8,861 nt of DNA from positions 1-8,861 of the forward strand of contig CAJJLI010000054.1 of NCBI GenBank assembly GCA_905192625.1, read 5' to 3'. The DNA is from an uncultured Clostridium sp. GTDB taxonomy: Bacteria > Bacillota > Clostridia > Lachnospirales > Lachnospiraceae. The translations under genes and the position numbers were made by a program. The notes beneath the pieces were generated by a model. The model was not told the DNA's origin and did not search any database. It saw nothing but the letters and a program-made list of their open reading frames with translations. Shown here piece after piece: positions 1-6,935 of the stretch (position 1 is its first letter; each line of letters begins with the position of its first letter).

Positions 1-26
1 AATATTTTGTTAAATGTAAGTTTCAT
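1..26 (-). CDS. Start of a gene downstream of the MBOAT acyltransferase (partial, cut by window edge)
   Basis: Only the first eight codons are in the window (MKLTFNKI). The start is supported by a strong ribosome site, AAGGAGG on the minus strand at 33-39, six bases before the ATG at 26-24. That site overlaps the stop codon of the MBOAT gene at 40-38, so the two genes are almost certainly co-transcribed and probably translationally coupled. The visible residues do not identify the product. By family knowledge, MBOAT genes of the AlgI/DltB type in Firmicutes are commonly followed by an SGNH/DHHW-type (AlgX/AlgJ/DltD-like) extracytoplasmic partner whose N-terminus is a membrane anchor. That identity is an inference from context only. 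Confidence 0.75.
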
Positions 27-32
27 ATGCAA

Positions 33-39
33 CCTCCTT
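33..39 (-). promoter_or_regulatory. Shine-Dalgarno site overlapping the MBOAT stop codon
   Basis: AAGGAGG on the minus strand lies six bases before the ATG of the downstream gene and shares bases with the TAA stop of the MBOAT gene. This arrangement fixes the start of the edge gene and suggests translational coupling, with ribosomes ending the acyltransferase able to reinitiate on the next frame. Confidence 0.8.
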
Positions 40-1444
40 AGAATCTAAAATACAAAAATGGGTTATAGGTGCTATCAACAAGATATGCTACACAACCTAT
101 AAACACGAAAACATATACGAAAGTGGCAGGAACAAACACATATTTCTTAGTTGTTTTCTCAGTAAAGTTAATCACTTTTTTCAAATGTGGAGTCGAACAA
201 TATGCTGCGATGGCAAATATCACTCCATAACTTAACAGGTAATATAGGGCCTCATGATTAATTAACGGCATTCCATTTAAACCAAACATTCCCATGAGGT
301 AATTCTTAAGTTCATTAAGATTCTCAAAGTAAAAGATTGCCCAGCTGATCATAACAAGAAAAATGGTATATACATGACGAAGGAACGATGGAATTTTATC
401 AAGTACCTTTAATAAGAAATACTTTTCCATAATTAATATAATCGCAAAATACAATCCCCAAAAGATAAAATTCCACGATGCGCCGTGCCAAAATCCTGTT
501 AAAGCCCATACAATAAGTAAATTTCTAAGATGTTTTAACTTAGAGCATCGATTGCCACCAAGGGGAATATATACATAATCACGAAACCATGAACCAAGTG
601 TTATATGCCAACGACGCCAGAATTCAGTGATACTTTTTGATATATAGGGGTAGTTGAAGTTTTCATCGAAACTAAGCCCAAATATTCTGGCGAGGCCAAT
701 TGCCATATCAGAGTAACCGGAAAAATCATAATATATTTGAAACGTATAAGCTAGGATACCAATCCAATATAATAGTACAGAGGGATCTCCCGCAGCACCA
801 CTTGATATTTGGCTCCATAATAACCCAACATTATTAGCAATCAATACTTTTTTTCCCAGGCCTATAATAAAACGACGCATCCCCATGGAAAAACTATCCT
901 GAGTAAGCATATGATCATCTAAGTCATTTTCTACTGTCACATATCGAACGATAGGTCCCGCTATAATTTGAGGGAACAATGTTGTATAAGCAAGGTAATT
1001 GTAATATTTTTTTTCACACCTTGTTGTTCCTCTATACACATCAATGGCATAAGATATGGATTGGAAAGAGTTAAAAGATACTCCGATAGGAAGGATTATC
1101 TCTACAAATGGAGAATTCATCCCAAACAATCCAAATAAATTATCGAATAAAAAGTTCGTATATTTAAAAAATATTAATACACCTAAATTGCTACATACAG
1201 ATATTAACATATAGATACGACGACGCTTTTTATTGTCACGATGCTTTTCCATTAACTTTGCACACACAAAATCTTCTATGGATAGAAATAACATTATTGG
1301 TATAAACCGTATTTCTCCCCATGCATAGAATACAAAACTAGCAATTATCATTACTAAATTTTTCAATTTACTTGGTGCCAAATAGTAAATTATGATCAAT
1401 GCTGGTAGGAAATAAAACAAAAAAGTGATACTGCTAAAAACCAT
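38..1444 (-). CDS. MBOAT-family membrane-bound O-acyltransferase (AlgI/DltB-like)
   Basis: This is a 468-residue multi-spanning membrane protein, a normal length for bacterial AlgI-type MBOAT proteins. The family moves acyl groups, usually acetyl, across the cytoplasmic membrane onto extracellular polymers such as alginate, exopolysaccharide, peptidoglycan or teichoic acid. Recognisable blocks are the N-terminal SFVFYAWGE (residues 36-44), LFPQIIAGPIVRY (156-168), YYDFSGYSDMAIGLA (238-252), FWRRWHITLGSWFRDYVYIPLGG (275-297) and GFWHGASWNFIFWG (317-330). His320 in the last block is the invariant family histidine, and His280 is the second conserved one. The C-terminus ends in the typical YNPFLYFRF. 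The start is ATG at 1444 with GAGGA seven bases upstream. The acceptor polymer cannot be told from sequence. The next gene begins 11 bases after the stop, so an acyltransferase plus partner operon is likely. Confidence 0.93.
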   Translation of the reverse strand: MVFSSITFLFYFLPALIIIYYLAPSKLKNLVMIIASFVFYAWGEIRFIPIMLFLSIEDFVCAKLMEKHRDNKKRRRIYMLISVCSNLGVLIFFKYTNFLFDNLFGLFGMNSPFVEIILPIGVSFNSFQSISYAIDVYRGTTRCEKKYYNYLAYTTLFPQIIAGPIVRYVTVENDLDDHMLTQDSFSMGMRRFIIGLGKKVLIANNVGLLWSQISSGAAGDPSVLLYWIGILAYTFQIYYDFSGYSDMAIGLARIFGLSFDENFNYPYISKSITEFWRRWHITLGSWFRDYVYIPLGGNRCSKLKHLRNLLIVWALTGFWHGASWNFIFWGLYFAIILIMEKYFLLKVLDKIPSFLRHVYTIFLVMISWAIFYFENLNELKNYLMGMFGLNGMPLINHEALYYLLSYGVIFAIAAYCSTPHLKKVINFTEKTTKKYVFVPATFVYVFVFIGCVAYLVDSTYNPFLYFRF

Positions 1445-1722
1445 GTAAAATTCCTCATTCCTTCATTTGTTTTATAGTTTTTTATACTTAACTACAACTT
1501 AATACTTATTCGTTGAATATATAAAAAAGTTACATGCTAAAAAATATTTTATAACTGTCATAACTATAATCGTGGTATAGATTACCACATCATTTCACTA
1601 TAATCTTTAATATTCTGCACATAAATAGACGCATATTGGATATTCCTATCGCATTTCTAATATTTCAGTTTAAGCTAGTGCACATCCTTGGCTGAGGTGT
1701 TTTAAAATGAAAATCTCTCATT
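1445..1722. other. Intergenic region upstream of the MBOAT gene
   Basis: This stretch of roughly 280 very AT-rich bases holds no convincing gene on either strand. It contains the inverted repeat and direct repeats described separately. I see several TATA-like hexamers for minus-strand transcription (for example TATAAA near 1470 and TATAGT near 1564 and 1598), but none has a good -35 box at 16-18 bases. The MBOAT promoter is therefore probably here but cannot be placed. The terminator of the HD-domain gene closes the right side, which makes independent transcription of the MBOAT gene likely. Confidence 0.5.
1563..1605. repeat. Inverted repeat flanked by 9-base direct repeats, possible operator
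   Basis: A perfect 6-base inverted repeat, GTGGTA-5-TACCAC, occupies 1572-1588. It is flanked by two identical copies of ACTATAATC, at 1563-1571 and 1597-1605. The cluster lies about 120-160 bases before the MBOAT start codon. The spacing of the inverted repeat (11-base centre to centre) suits a dimeric DNA-binding regulator, and the minus-strand form of the direct repeats contains TATAGT, which resembles a -10 box. A regulatory role is inference; no bound protein can be named. Confidence 0.35.
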
Positions 1723-1759
1723 AAAAAAGAGATTCTACCCCTAAGGTAAAATCTCTTTT
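1723..1759 (-). terminator. Rho-independent terminator of the HD-domain gene, overlapping its stop codon
   Basis: On the minus strand AGAGATTTTACC (1756-1745) pairs with GGTAGAATCTCT (1739-1728) with a single G-U wobble, around a 5-base loop, followed at once by six T (1728-1723). A/T pairs extend the stem by three bases on each side. The TAG stop codon of the HD-domain gene (1743-1741) lies in the loop, so the 5' stem arm is the last part of the coding sequence. Confidence 0.88.
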
Positions 1760-3648
1760 ATCTGTAATCTTTCTATAATCATCGCACCAATCCGTTTACC
1801 AATACTGCCTAACAGTTCTTCTCTTTTCTCCTTTAAAACCCCATCCCCGTCTTTTGCTAAAATATAAATATAGAAGACAGGCAGATAATCAGAATCCAGC
1901 TGTAAAATTTCAGAAATTCCGCTGATATCCTTTAAGGTAGAGATCGTCCCCTTATGATTATAGAAATAAATTGGAGAATCTAATCCAATTGAAATTCTTT
2001 TAAATAAAGTAACCGTATCATAAGTCTTAAGATCGGTGACGATACGGTTTGTTTCCACTTCAACAATATCGCTCACCATCTGTTCAAAAGCTTCGATTTT
2101 CATTTCCTTACTATATCTTGAAATAAAAGATAAAATAAAGCCAGAAGAACTTCTCATAACCCTCTCTAACATTTGATGAATGAGCTCTATGTTTCCATAA
2201 GATAGCTCATTTTCTTCCCCTAAAAATGTTTCAATTTCATCTTTATATTTCATTAGTTCGAGCTTTACAGCATCGTCAATTATTTTAAAATTTTCACTCC
2301 GCTTGATTAGGGAATGATACCGCTTGCTATTACGTAGCAATTCCGCCAAACGCTGTGCTAATACAAATTCCACAGTGCCTTCTTTAATTTCTTCATTATG
2401 ATAATATTCCGTATAATAAATCTGCCTAAGTACTGTCATTAACCATGAATCATTCCATTGAGAAAGTGCATTTGCTTTGATTGCTGACTTTTTATCCCCC
2501 AATGGAAACCAAAGTCCTGATACATCAAATGGTATCAAGACTTCGTGACGCTGTGTCTCCGATACCGTTTCATTCAAATATTTCTTCACCAGATCTTTTA
2601 CGATGCCTTCCAGAATATAGTCAGTTTTGATAACTCTATGATGATAAATAATATCCTTATAGCTATTATATCTTCGCTTTACAAAATCCTCAACGGAACC
2701 TACTGCTTTTAATGGAACACAGAAAAAAATCTCCCCATTCTTCACAATCAACTGCATATCATTTATAATTCTGCTATACTCTACCTTCCCAGAATTCATT
2801 CCCGAACTAAGTACATCTCTTGTCACATAGTCCAAGCGGTCTCCGTCTAAGCTTGAATCAATAATCCTATGAAGATACCCAAATGCCCCATCATCTGCAA
2901 AAATTCTTTTTACACTTTCTAATACAAGCAGTTCAAATAAATTCTCATCGTATTTGTCATCACCCTCTGCAATTGGTTCAATAATTTTGCTTAAAATACC
3001 CTCGCTGATTTCATCTCCCATTTGTTCGTGTAATTTCTTATCACCCTCAAAGTATTTCGACATGATATCAAGAAATTCTTTTGCATTTTCCTTATCACTA
3101 ACTGCTTTGTCTTTATATTCAAGGTAAACAGCTTTCAGGGCAAATTCGACGATATGACTAAATGGGGGATGTCCAATATCATGTAACAATGCTGCTGCCC
3201 GGATGGATTGAATGAGTATAAGATGTACAACCTTATACTGATCTGGGATATTGTTGGGTATAAGGGAATGTCTCAACTTATCTAGTTCAATTTGCGGCAT
3301 CGCCTCCGGTAGTCTGCTACCTAATTTTTCTTCACAAACCTCCGTTTGCAGTCTTAAGCTATCTAAAATCTTAACATATTCTCTATCAAAAATTTCAAAG
3401 AATTCATTCAACATGGAATCTGTTGTATTTAGTAACGATTGAAAAAACATATCAGAGCATAGTTTCATCGTACCAATGGAGTGTTCAAATCGTTTGATTC
3501 GATTGGTTGGAAATGTAAGATATACCGTAGAATTTTGATATACATCATGGAGACGATTAAAACCAATGGTTGATACAATTCTTCTTTCATATTCGGTTAA
3601 TGAAATCAATCCATGAATGGAATCGTTTAAATAAATGCCTTTTTTCAA
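1741..3648 (-). CDS. HD-domain phosphohydrolase (COG1078 / dGTPase-like superfamily)
   Basis: This is a 635-residue soluble protein with the metal-binding signature of HD phosphohydrolases: His56 in RFEHSIGT, the His156-Asp157 pair in AALLHDIGHPPFSH, and the downstream aspartate in LDGDRLDYVTRD (about residues 267-278). The spacing and the GH-PPFSH extension match the SAMHD1/dGTPase-like branch grouped as COG1078. Members hydrolyse dNTPs or other phosphate esters, but many have no known substrate, so I do not assign one. The C-terminal 300 residues are rich in charged helices with no motif I recognise. The start is TTG at 3648-3646, chosen because AGGAGG (3660-3655) lies six bases upstream; the N-terminal sequence MKKGIYLNDSIHG fits the family start. 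The gene has its own promoter and terminator and is probably a single transcription unit. Confidence 0.9.
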   Translation of the reverse strand: MKKGIYLNDSIHGLISLTEYERRIVSTIGFNRLHDVYQNSTVYLTFPTNRIKRFEHSIGTMKLCSDMFFQSLLNTTDSMLNEFFEIFDREYVKILDSLRLQTEVCEEKLGSRLPEAMPQIELDKLRHSLIPNNIPDQYKVVHLILIQSIRAAALLHDIGHPPFSHIVEFALKAVYLEYKDKAVSDKENAKEFLDIMSKYFEGDKKLHEQMGDEISEGILSKIIEPIAEGDDKYDENLFELLVLESVKRIFADDGAFGYLHRIIDSSLDGDRLDYVTRDVLSSGMNSGKVEYSRIINDMQLIVKNGEIFFCVPLKAVGSVEDFVKRRYNSYKDIIYHHRVIKTDYILEGIVKDLVKKYLNETVSETQRHEVLIPFDVSGLWFPLGDKKSAIKANALSQWNDSWLMTVLRQIYYTEYYHNEEIKEGTVEFVLAQRLAELLRNSKRYHSLIKRSENFKIIDDAVKLELMKYKDEIETFLGEENELSYGNIELIHQMLERVMRSSSGFILSFISRYSKEMKIEAFEQMVSDIVEVETNRIVTDLKTYDTVTLFKRISIGLDSPIYFYNHKGTISTLKDISGISEILQLDSDYLPVFYIYILAKDGDGVLKEKREELLGSIGKRIGAMIIERLQIKEILP

Positions 3649-3675
3649 TTCAAGCCTCCTACTATTTTTTTATAT

Positions 3676-3704
3676 ATTATAAAGTATTTCCATGCATAAT
3701 TCCA
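3676..3704 (-). promoter_or_regulatory. Probable promoter of the HD-domain gene
   Basis: A perfect -10 box, TATAAT, lies on the minus strand at 3681-3676. At 17 bases upstream is TGGAAT (3704-3699), a weak match to TTGACA. Transcription would start near 3668, a few bases before the AGGAGG site, giving a 5' leader of about 20 bases. The -10 is clear; the -35 is poor. Confidence 0.55.
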
Positions 3705-3750
3705 CTGATTCAATTTAAATATGTCACATCAAAATTATCTTTTAAATTCT

Positions 3751-4198
3751 TTACGTAGCCATTAGGCTTCCAGCAAAATTATGTATATAATCTTTATTAT
3801 CCTGAATATTCTCCAAATCATTGCCTGCAGCTGTAAACATACCACCAATACAAACTAGCATCAATAGGAGCCTTTAATTATAGATTTCCTTTCCCATCGG
3901 TTATTTACCATAATACTTGAATTTTCTAATATTAAAGTCATTCTTTGCAATTCTTTTATTTGTTAAGCCTAATACGATTACATCGAATAGAAAGAAGATT
4001 CCATCAAAGATAAGCATTCTTATGTTACGCTCAATTAACGTTATAAAAGTTTGTTTCATTAAATAATTTAGAAAATTTTGTTACTTTTTCTGTACAAAAA
4101 TGACGCAGATAATGTTTCCACTACCTACGCCATTTCTCCTTAAAATTTCGAAATATTTACTCCACTTTCTTTCGCTTTTTGTGAGATTTTCTTCCAAA
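3751..4198 (-). pseudogene. Possible decayed small membrane-protein gene downstream of leuS
   Basis: Between leuS and the HD-domain gene no long ORF exists. However, one minus-strand frame directly after the leuS stop reads as protein-like sequence for about 149 codons with only three internal TAA stops (at 4083-4081, 3903-3901 and 3876-3874). The first piece is charged then hydrophobic (ENLTKSERKWSKYFEILRRN, ending in IICVIFVQKK). The second holds a membrane-like segment (MLIFDGIFFLFDVIVLGLT). The last starts hydrophobic (LLLMLVCIGGMFTAAGNDLE). Random DNA this AT-rich would be expected to show several times more stops. There is no terminator right after leuS, so this stretch may be read through from it. 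I recognise no family. It may be a remnant with point mutations or frameshifts, or chance. Confidence 0.3.
3901..4059 (-). CDS. Possible 52-residue single-pass membrane peptide
   Basis: This is the most complete piece inside the interrupted frame: ATG at 4059-4057 to TAA at 3903-3901, starting MKQTFITLIERN. It has one predicted membrane segment at about residues 15-33 followed by a basic tail (NKRIAKNDFNIRKFKYYGK), an inside-positive layout that suits a small membrane protein. Against it, no Shine-Dalgarno site precedes the ATG and no family is recognised. It could be a true small protein or only part of a dead gene. Confidence 0.25.
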   Translation of the reverse strand: MKQTFITLIERNIRMLIFDGIFFLFDVIVLGLTNKRIAKNDFNIRKFKYYGK

Positions 4199-6622
4199 TT
4201 ATTTTATAACAATATTAATAATTTTACCTTTAACATAAATCTCTTTTACAATTGTTTTTCCTTCCATTGCTTTTGCAACGGTAGGAACTTCCTTCGCCTT
4301 AGCAAGGGCAGAGTCATTCTCTTCATCCACAGCTAACTCTACAGTACCCTTCACCTTACCATTTACTTGAACACCAATGGTAATAATATCTTCTTTGATA
4401 GCGTCCTCATCAAAAGTTGGCCAGCTCTCAGTTGCTAGAGAATTGTTATGGCCTAAGATATTCCATATCTCTTCACCTACATGAGGACAAATACAAGAAT
4501 ACATCTTAATAAAGCCTTCTGCATACTCTCTTGGGCAAGATCCTACTTTATATACGCTATTTACAAAAATCATCATCTGGCTAATGGCTGTATTAAAGCC
4601 TAATTGTTCGAAGTCGCTTGTTACTTTCTTCACTGTCTGATGATATACTTTTGTCAGTGAATCGTCATTGTCCTCTGTAATGTTTTCTTCATTGGTAAAG
4701 AAATTCCATACACGATTAATGAATTTTCTTGCACCTTCTACACCTTGTTGATTCCATGGTTTGGATACTTCTAAAGGTCCCATAAACATCTCATAAAGTC
4801 TTAAAGTATCTGCACCATAATCTCTAACAATATCACTTGGATTCACAACAAATTCTGGAAAACGTTTCCCCATCTTAATACCATTGGAGCCTAGAATCAT
4901 TCCTTGATGAACTAATTTCTTAAATGGCTCTTTTACTGGTGATAAGCCTTTATCATATAGATAACGATTCCAAATTCTTGAATACATTAAGTGTCCAACT
5001 GCATGTTCTGGACCACCAATATATAAATCTACTGGTAACCAATGCTTTAGCAATTCTTGATTTGCAAATTCCTCTTGGTTATCTGGATCGATATAACGCA
5101 TAAAATACCAGCTTGAACCTGCACTACCAGGCATGGTTGAGGTTTCACGCTTTCCTTTAACACCGTCTTTCTCATATTGTTTCCACTCCGTTGCATTTTC
5201 AAGAGGAGCTTTACCATTCTTACCTTTGTAATTTTCAAGTACAGGTAAAATAAGTGGTAATTCACTATCACTTAATACGTGAATTTCATTATTTTCTGTA
5301 TAAACAACTGGCACTGGTTCTCCCCAGTATCTTTGTCTAGCAAAAATCCATTCACGGAAATGGTAATTCACAGATCTACGTGCAACACCCATCTTACTTA
5401 ACTTCTCAGTAATTGCTCCTTTTGCTTCTTCCACTGTAAGTCCTGTAAATTCTTCTGAGTTCATTAACTTGCAACCTTTGCCAAGATATTCACCCTTTTC
5501 AAATGCTTTCTCACTTACATCTGCTCCATCAATTACTTGAATCATAGGGATGTTATGAACTACCGCATATTCAAAATCTCTTTGGTCATGAGAAGGAACT
5601 GCCATAACTGCACCTGTTCCATAGCTTGCTAATACGAAATCACCGATGAACAAAGGAACTTCCTTACCATTCACTGGATTAATTGCAGAGATACCATTTA
5701 AGATACAACCTGACTTTGTCTTATTAAGCTCAGTACGGTCCATATCATTCTTCTTAAGAGTTTCATTAATATAATCTTCTACTTCTTCCTTGTTCTCAAT
5801 TCTAGGCATCAAGTCTTTCACAATCTGACCGTCTGGAGCTAGTACCATGAAAGTAATACCGTAAATTGTTTCAATACAAGTTGTATAGATAGAGAAATTC
5901 CCTCCACCAACAATCTCAAAATCAACTTCCACACCTTCGGATTTACCAATCCAGTGTCTTTGCATGTCCTTCGTGGATTCTGGCCAATCGATTTCCTCTA
6001 AGCCTTCTAATAATTTTTCAGCAAAGGCTGGTTGATTGATTACCCATTGCTTCATATTTTTACGAATAACTGGATAACCACCACGTTCTGATTTACCATC
6101 AATAACTTCATCATTTGATAATACTGTACCAAGTTCCTCACACCAGTTTACTGGCATATCAATGTATTTTGCATAACCATCTAAATATAATTGTTTGAAA
6201 ATCCATTGTGTCCATTTATAGAATTTTGGGTCACTAGTAGCAATCATTTTAGACCAGTCATAGTCAAAACCAAGTTCTTTTAACTGTTTTGAGAAGGATT
6301 CAATATTTTTTTCTGTAAATCCATTCGGGTGATTTCCCGTACTAACAGCATATTGTTCTGCTGGTAAGCCAAAGGAGTCATATCCCATTGGATGCAATAC
6401 ATTATAACCTTGCATACGTTTCATACGTGATACAATGTCTGTTGCTGTATATCCTTCTGGGTGACCTGCATGAAGACCAACTCCTGATGGATAAGGGAAC
6501 ATATCTAGTACATAATATTTAGGTTTACTAAAATCCCATACATCGGTCTTAAATGTTTCATTCTCTTCCCAATATTTCTGCCATTTCCCTTCAATTTTTT
6601 GAGGATCATAATGTTGTTCCAT
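4199..6622 (-). CDS. leuS: Leucyl-tRNA synthetase
   Basis: This cytoplasmic class I synthetase charges tRNA-Leu with leucine. It has 807 residues, close to the usual bacterial length. In order: the HIGH motif as HAGH (51-54) after FPYPSGVGL; the CP1 editing domain with YTTCIET (246-252) and GTGAVMAVPSHDQRDF (335-350); the catalytic-core block REWIFARQRYWGEPVP (423-438); GSAGSSWYFMRYID and LYIGGPEHAVGH (533-544); the KMSKS motif as KMGKR (583-587); the anticodon-binding helical domain; and the C-terminal VNGKVKGTVEL domain. Three sites differ from the textbook enzyme: KMGKR for KMSKS, TTCIET for the editing motif TTRPDT, and a zinc-type insertion reduced to one cysteine (Cys161). The ATG at 6622 has GGAG seven bases upstream. 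Expression is controlled by the T-box leader. No terminator follows directly. Confidence 0.98.
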   Translation of the reverse strand: MEQHYDPQKIEGKWQKYWEENETFKTDVWDFSKPKYYVLDMFPYPSGVGLHAGHPEGYTATDIVSRMKRMQGYNVLHPMGYDSFGLPAEQYAVSTGNHPNGFTEKNIESFSKQLKELGFDYDWSKMIATSDPKFYKWTQWIFKQLYLDGYAKYIDMPVNWCEELGTVLSNDEVIDGKSERGGYPVIRKNMKQWVINQPAFAEKLLEGLEEIDWPESTKDMQRHWIGKSEGVEVDFEIVGGGNFSIYTTCIETIYGITFMVLAPDGQIVKDLMPRIENKEEVEDYINETLKKNDMDRTELNKTKSGCILNGISAINPVNGKEVPLFIGDFVLASYGTGAVMAVPSHDQRDFEYAVVHNIPMIQVIDGADVSEKAFEKGEYLGKGCKLMNSEEFTGLTVEEAKGAITEKLSKMGVARRSVNYHFREWIFARQRYWGEPVPVVYTENNEIHVLSDSELPLILPVLENYKGKNGKAPLENATEWKQYEKDGVKGKRETSTMPGSAGSSWYFMRYIDPDNQEEFANQELLKHWLPVDLYIGGPEHAVGHLMYSRIWNRYLYDKGLSPVKEPFKKLVHQGMILGSNGIKMGKRFPEFVVNPSDIVRDYGADTLRLYEMFMGPLEVSKPWNQQGVEGARKFINRVWNFFTNEENITEDNDDSLTKVYHQTVKKVTSDFEQLGFNTAISQMMIFVNSVYKVGSCPREYAEGFIKMYSCICPHVGEEIWNILGHNNSLATESWPTFDEDAIKEDIITIGVQVNGKVKGTVELAVDEENDSALAKAKEVPTVAKAMEGKTIVKEIYVKGKIINIVIK

Positions 6623-6659
6623 GTTTTTTCTCCATTCTTTTGCTTTTATATAAAGATAT

Positions 6660-6698
6660 AAAAAAATCCCTTCGCCTCCAATAAAGAGACGAAAGGAT
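6660..6698 (-). terminator. T-box intrinsic terminator ahead of leuS
   Basis: On the minus strand ATCCTTTCGTCTC (6698-6686) pairs over 13 bases with GAGGCGAAGGGAT (6678-6666), with two G-U pairs, followed by a run of seven T (6666-6660). Its 5' arm contains CGTCTCT, which is also the 3' partner of the T-box sequence, so terminator and antiterminator are mutually exclusive. It stops transcription when charged tRNA-Leu is abundant. Confidence 0.93.
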
Positions 6699-6899
6699 AA
6701 ACCTACCGCGGTACCACTCTAATTCAGGGCTAACCCTGCACTTAAATTCTATAACGGGAATTCCCGCTAAGGTCTACTTAAGTTCAACCTTAGAGTTCAT
6801 AGACGAGTTCAAAGCTTCCCAGATTATCTTCCACCCACCGATAACTCTCTGTTACTGGAACTTACTTCTACTACTTCTAATCATAACCTTTGTCTTATC
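6660..6899 (-). promoter_or_regulatory. Leucine-responsive T-box riboswitch leader of leuS
   Basis: The minus-strand RNA has the full T-box layout. Stem I contains an AGAGAG box, a GGTGGGTG apical region and a distal helix TTCCAG/CTGGGAA. A specifier loop follows with a loop-E-like AGTA/GAA pairing; directly after GAA comes CTC (6807-6805), a leucine codon, matching the downstream gene. Further hairpins are CTAAGGT/ACCTTAG (6793-6767), the palindrome CGGGAATTCCCG (6766-6755) and CAGGG-4-CCCTG (6738-6725). Then comes the T-box sequence AGAGTGGTACCGCGG (6720-6706) and the terminator. Uncharged tRNA-Leu would bind the specifier by its anticodon and the TGGTACC bulge by its acceptor end, and so favour read-through into leuS. 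A second GAACTC at 6798-6793 is less well placed for the specifier. Confidence 0.95.
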
Positions 6900-6901
6900 T
6901 G

Positions 6902-6935
6902 ATAATACACTAAACTTTTATTCTCAATATGTCAA
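6902..6935 (-). promoter_or_regulatory. Probable promoter of the T-box/leuS transcript
   Basis: A consensus -35 box, TTGACA, lies on the minus strand at 6935-6930. At 17 bases spacing the -10 would be TAGTGT (6912-6907), a poor match; a better hexamer, TATTAT (6907-6902), is at 22 bases, which is too far for a normal sigma-A promoter. Either would start RNA near 6895-6900, just ahead of Stem I. The TGA stop of the 91-residue ORF (6934-6932) lies inside the TTGACA box. Confidence 0.6.

Noticed and set aside
3251..3758. Plus-strand ORFs of about 60 codons opposite and just beyond the HD-domain gene.
   Set aside because: They are short, lack ribosome sites and match no protein pattern; they are explained by antisense reading of the HD gene and its AT-rich promoter.
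4141..4160. Palindrome ATTTCGAAAT downstream of leuS as a terminator or operator.
   Set aside because: It has no loop, no following T-run and is a likely chance palindrome in AT-rich DNA.
4100..4336. Plus-strand ORF of 78 codons at the end of leuS.
   Set aside because: It overlaps leuS antisense, is mostly phenylalanine/leucine-rich as expected from AT-rich antisense DNA, and has no ribosome site.
5047..5271. A 74-codon minus-strand ORF inside leuS.
   Set aside because: It is an out-of-frame reading within an intact leuS, with low-complexity composition and no start signal.
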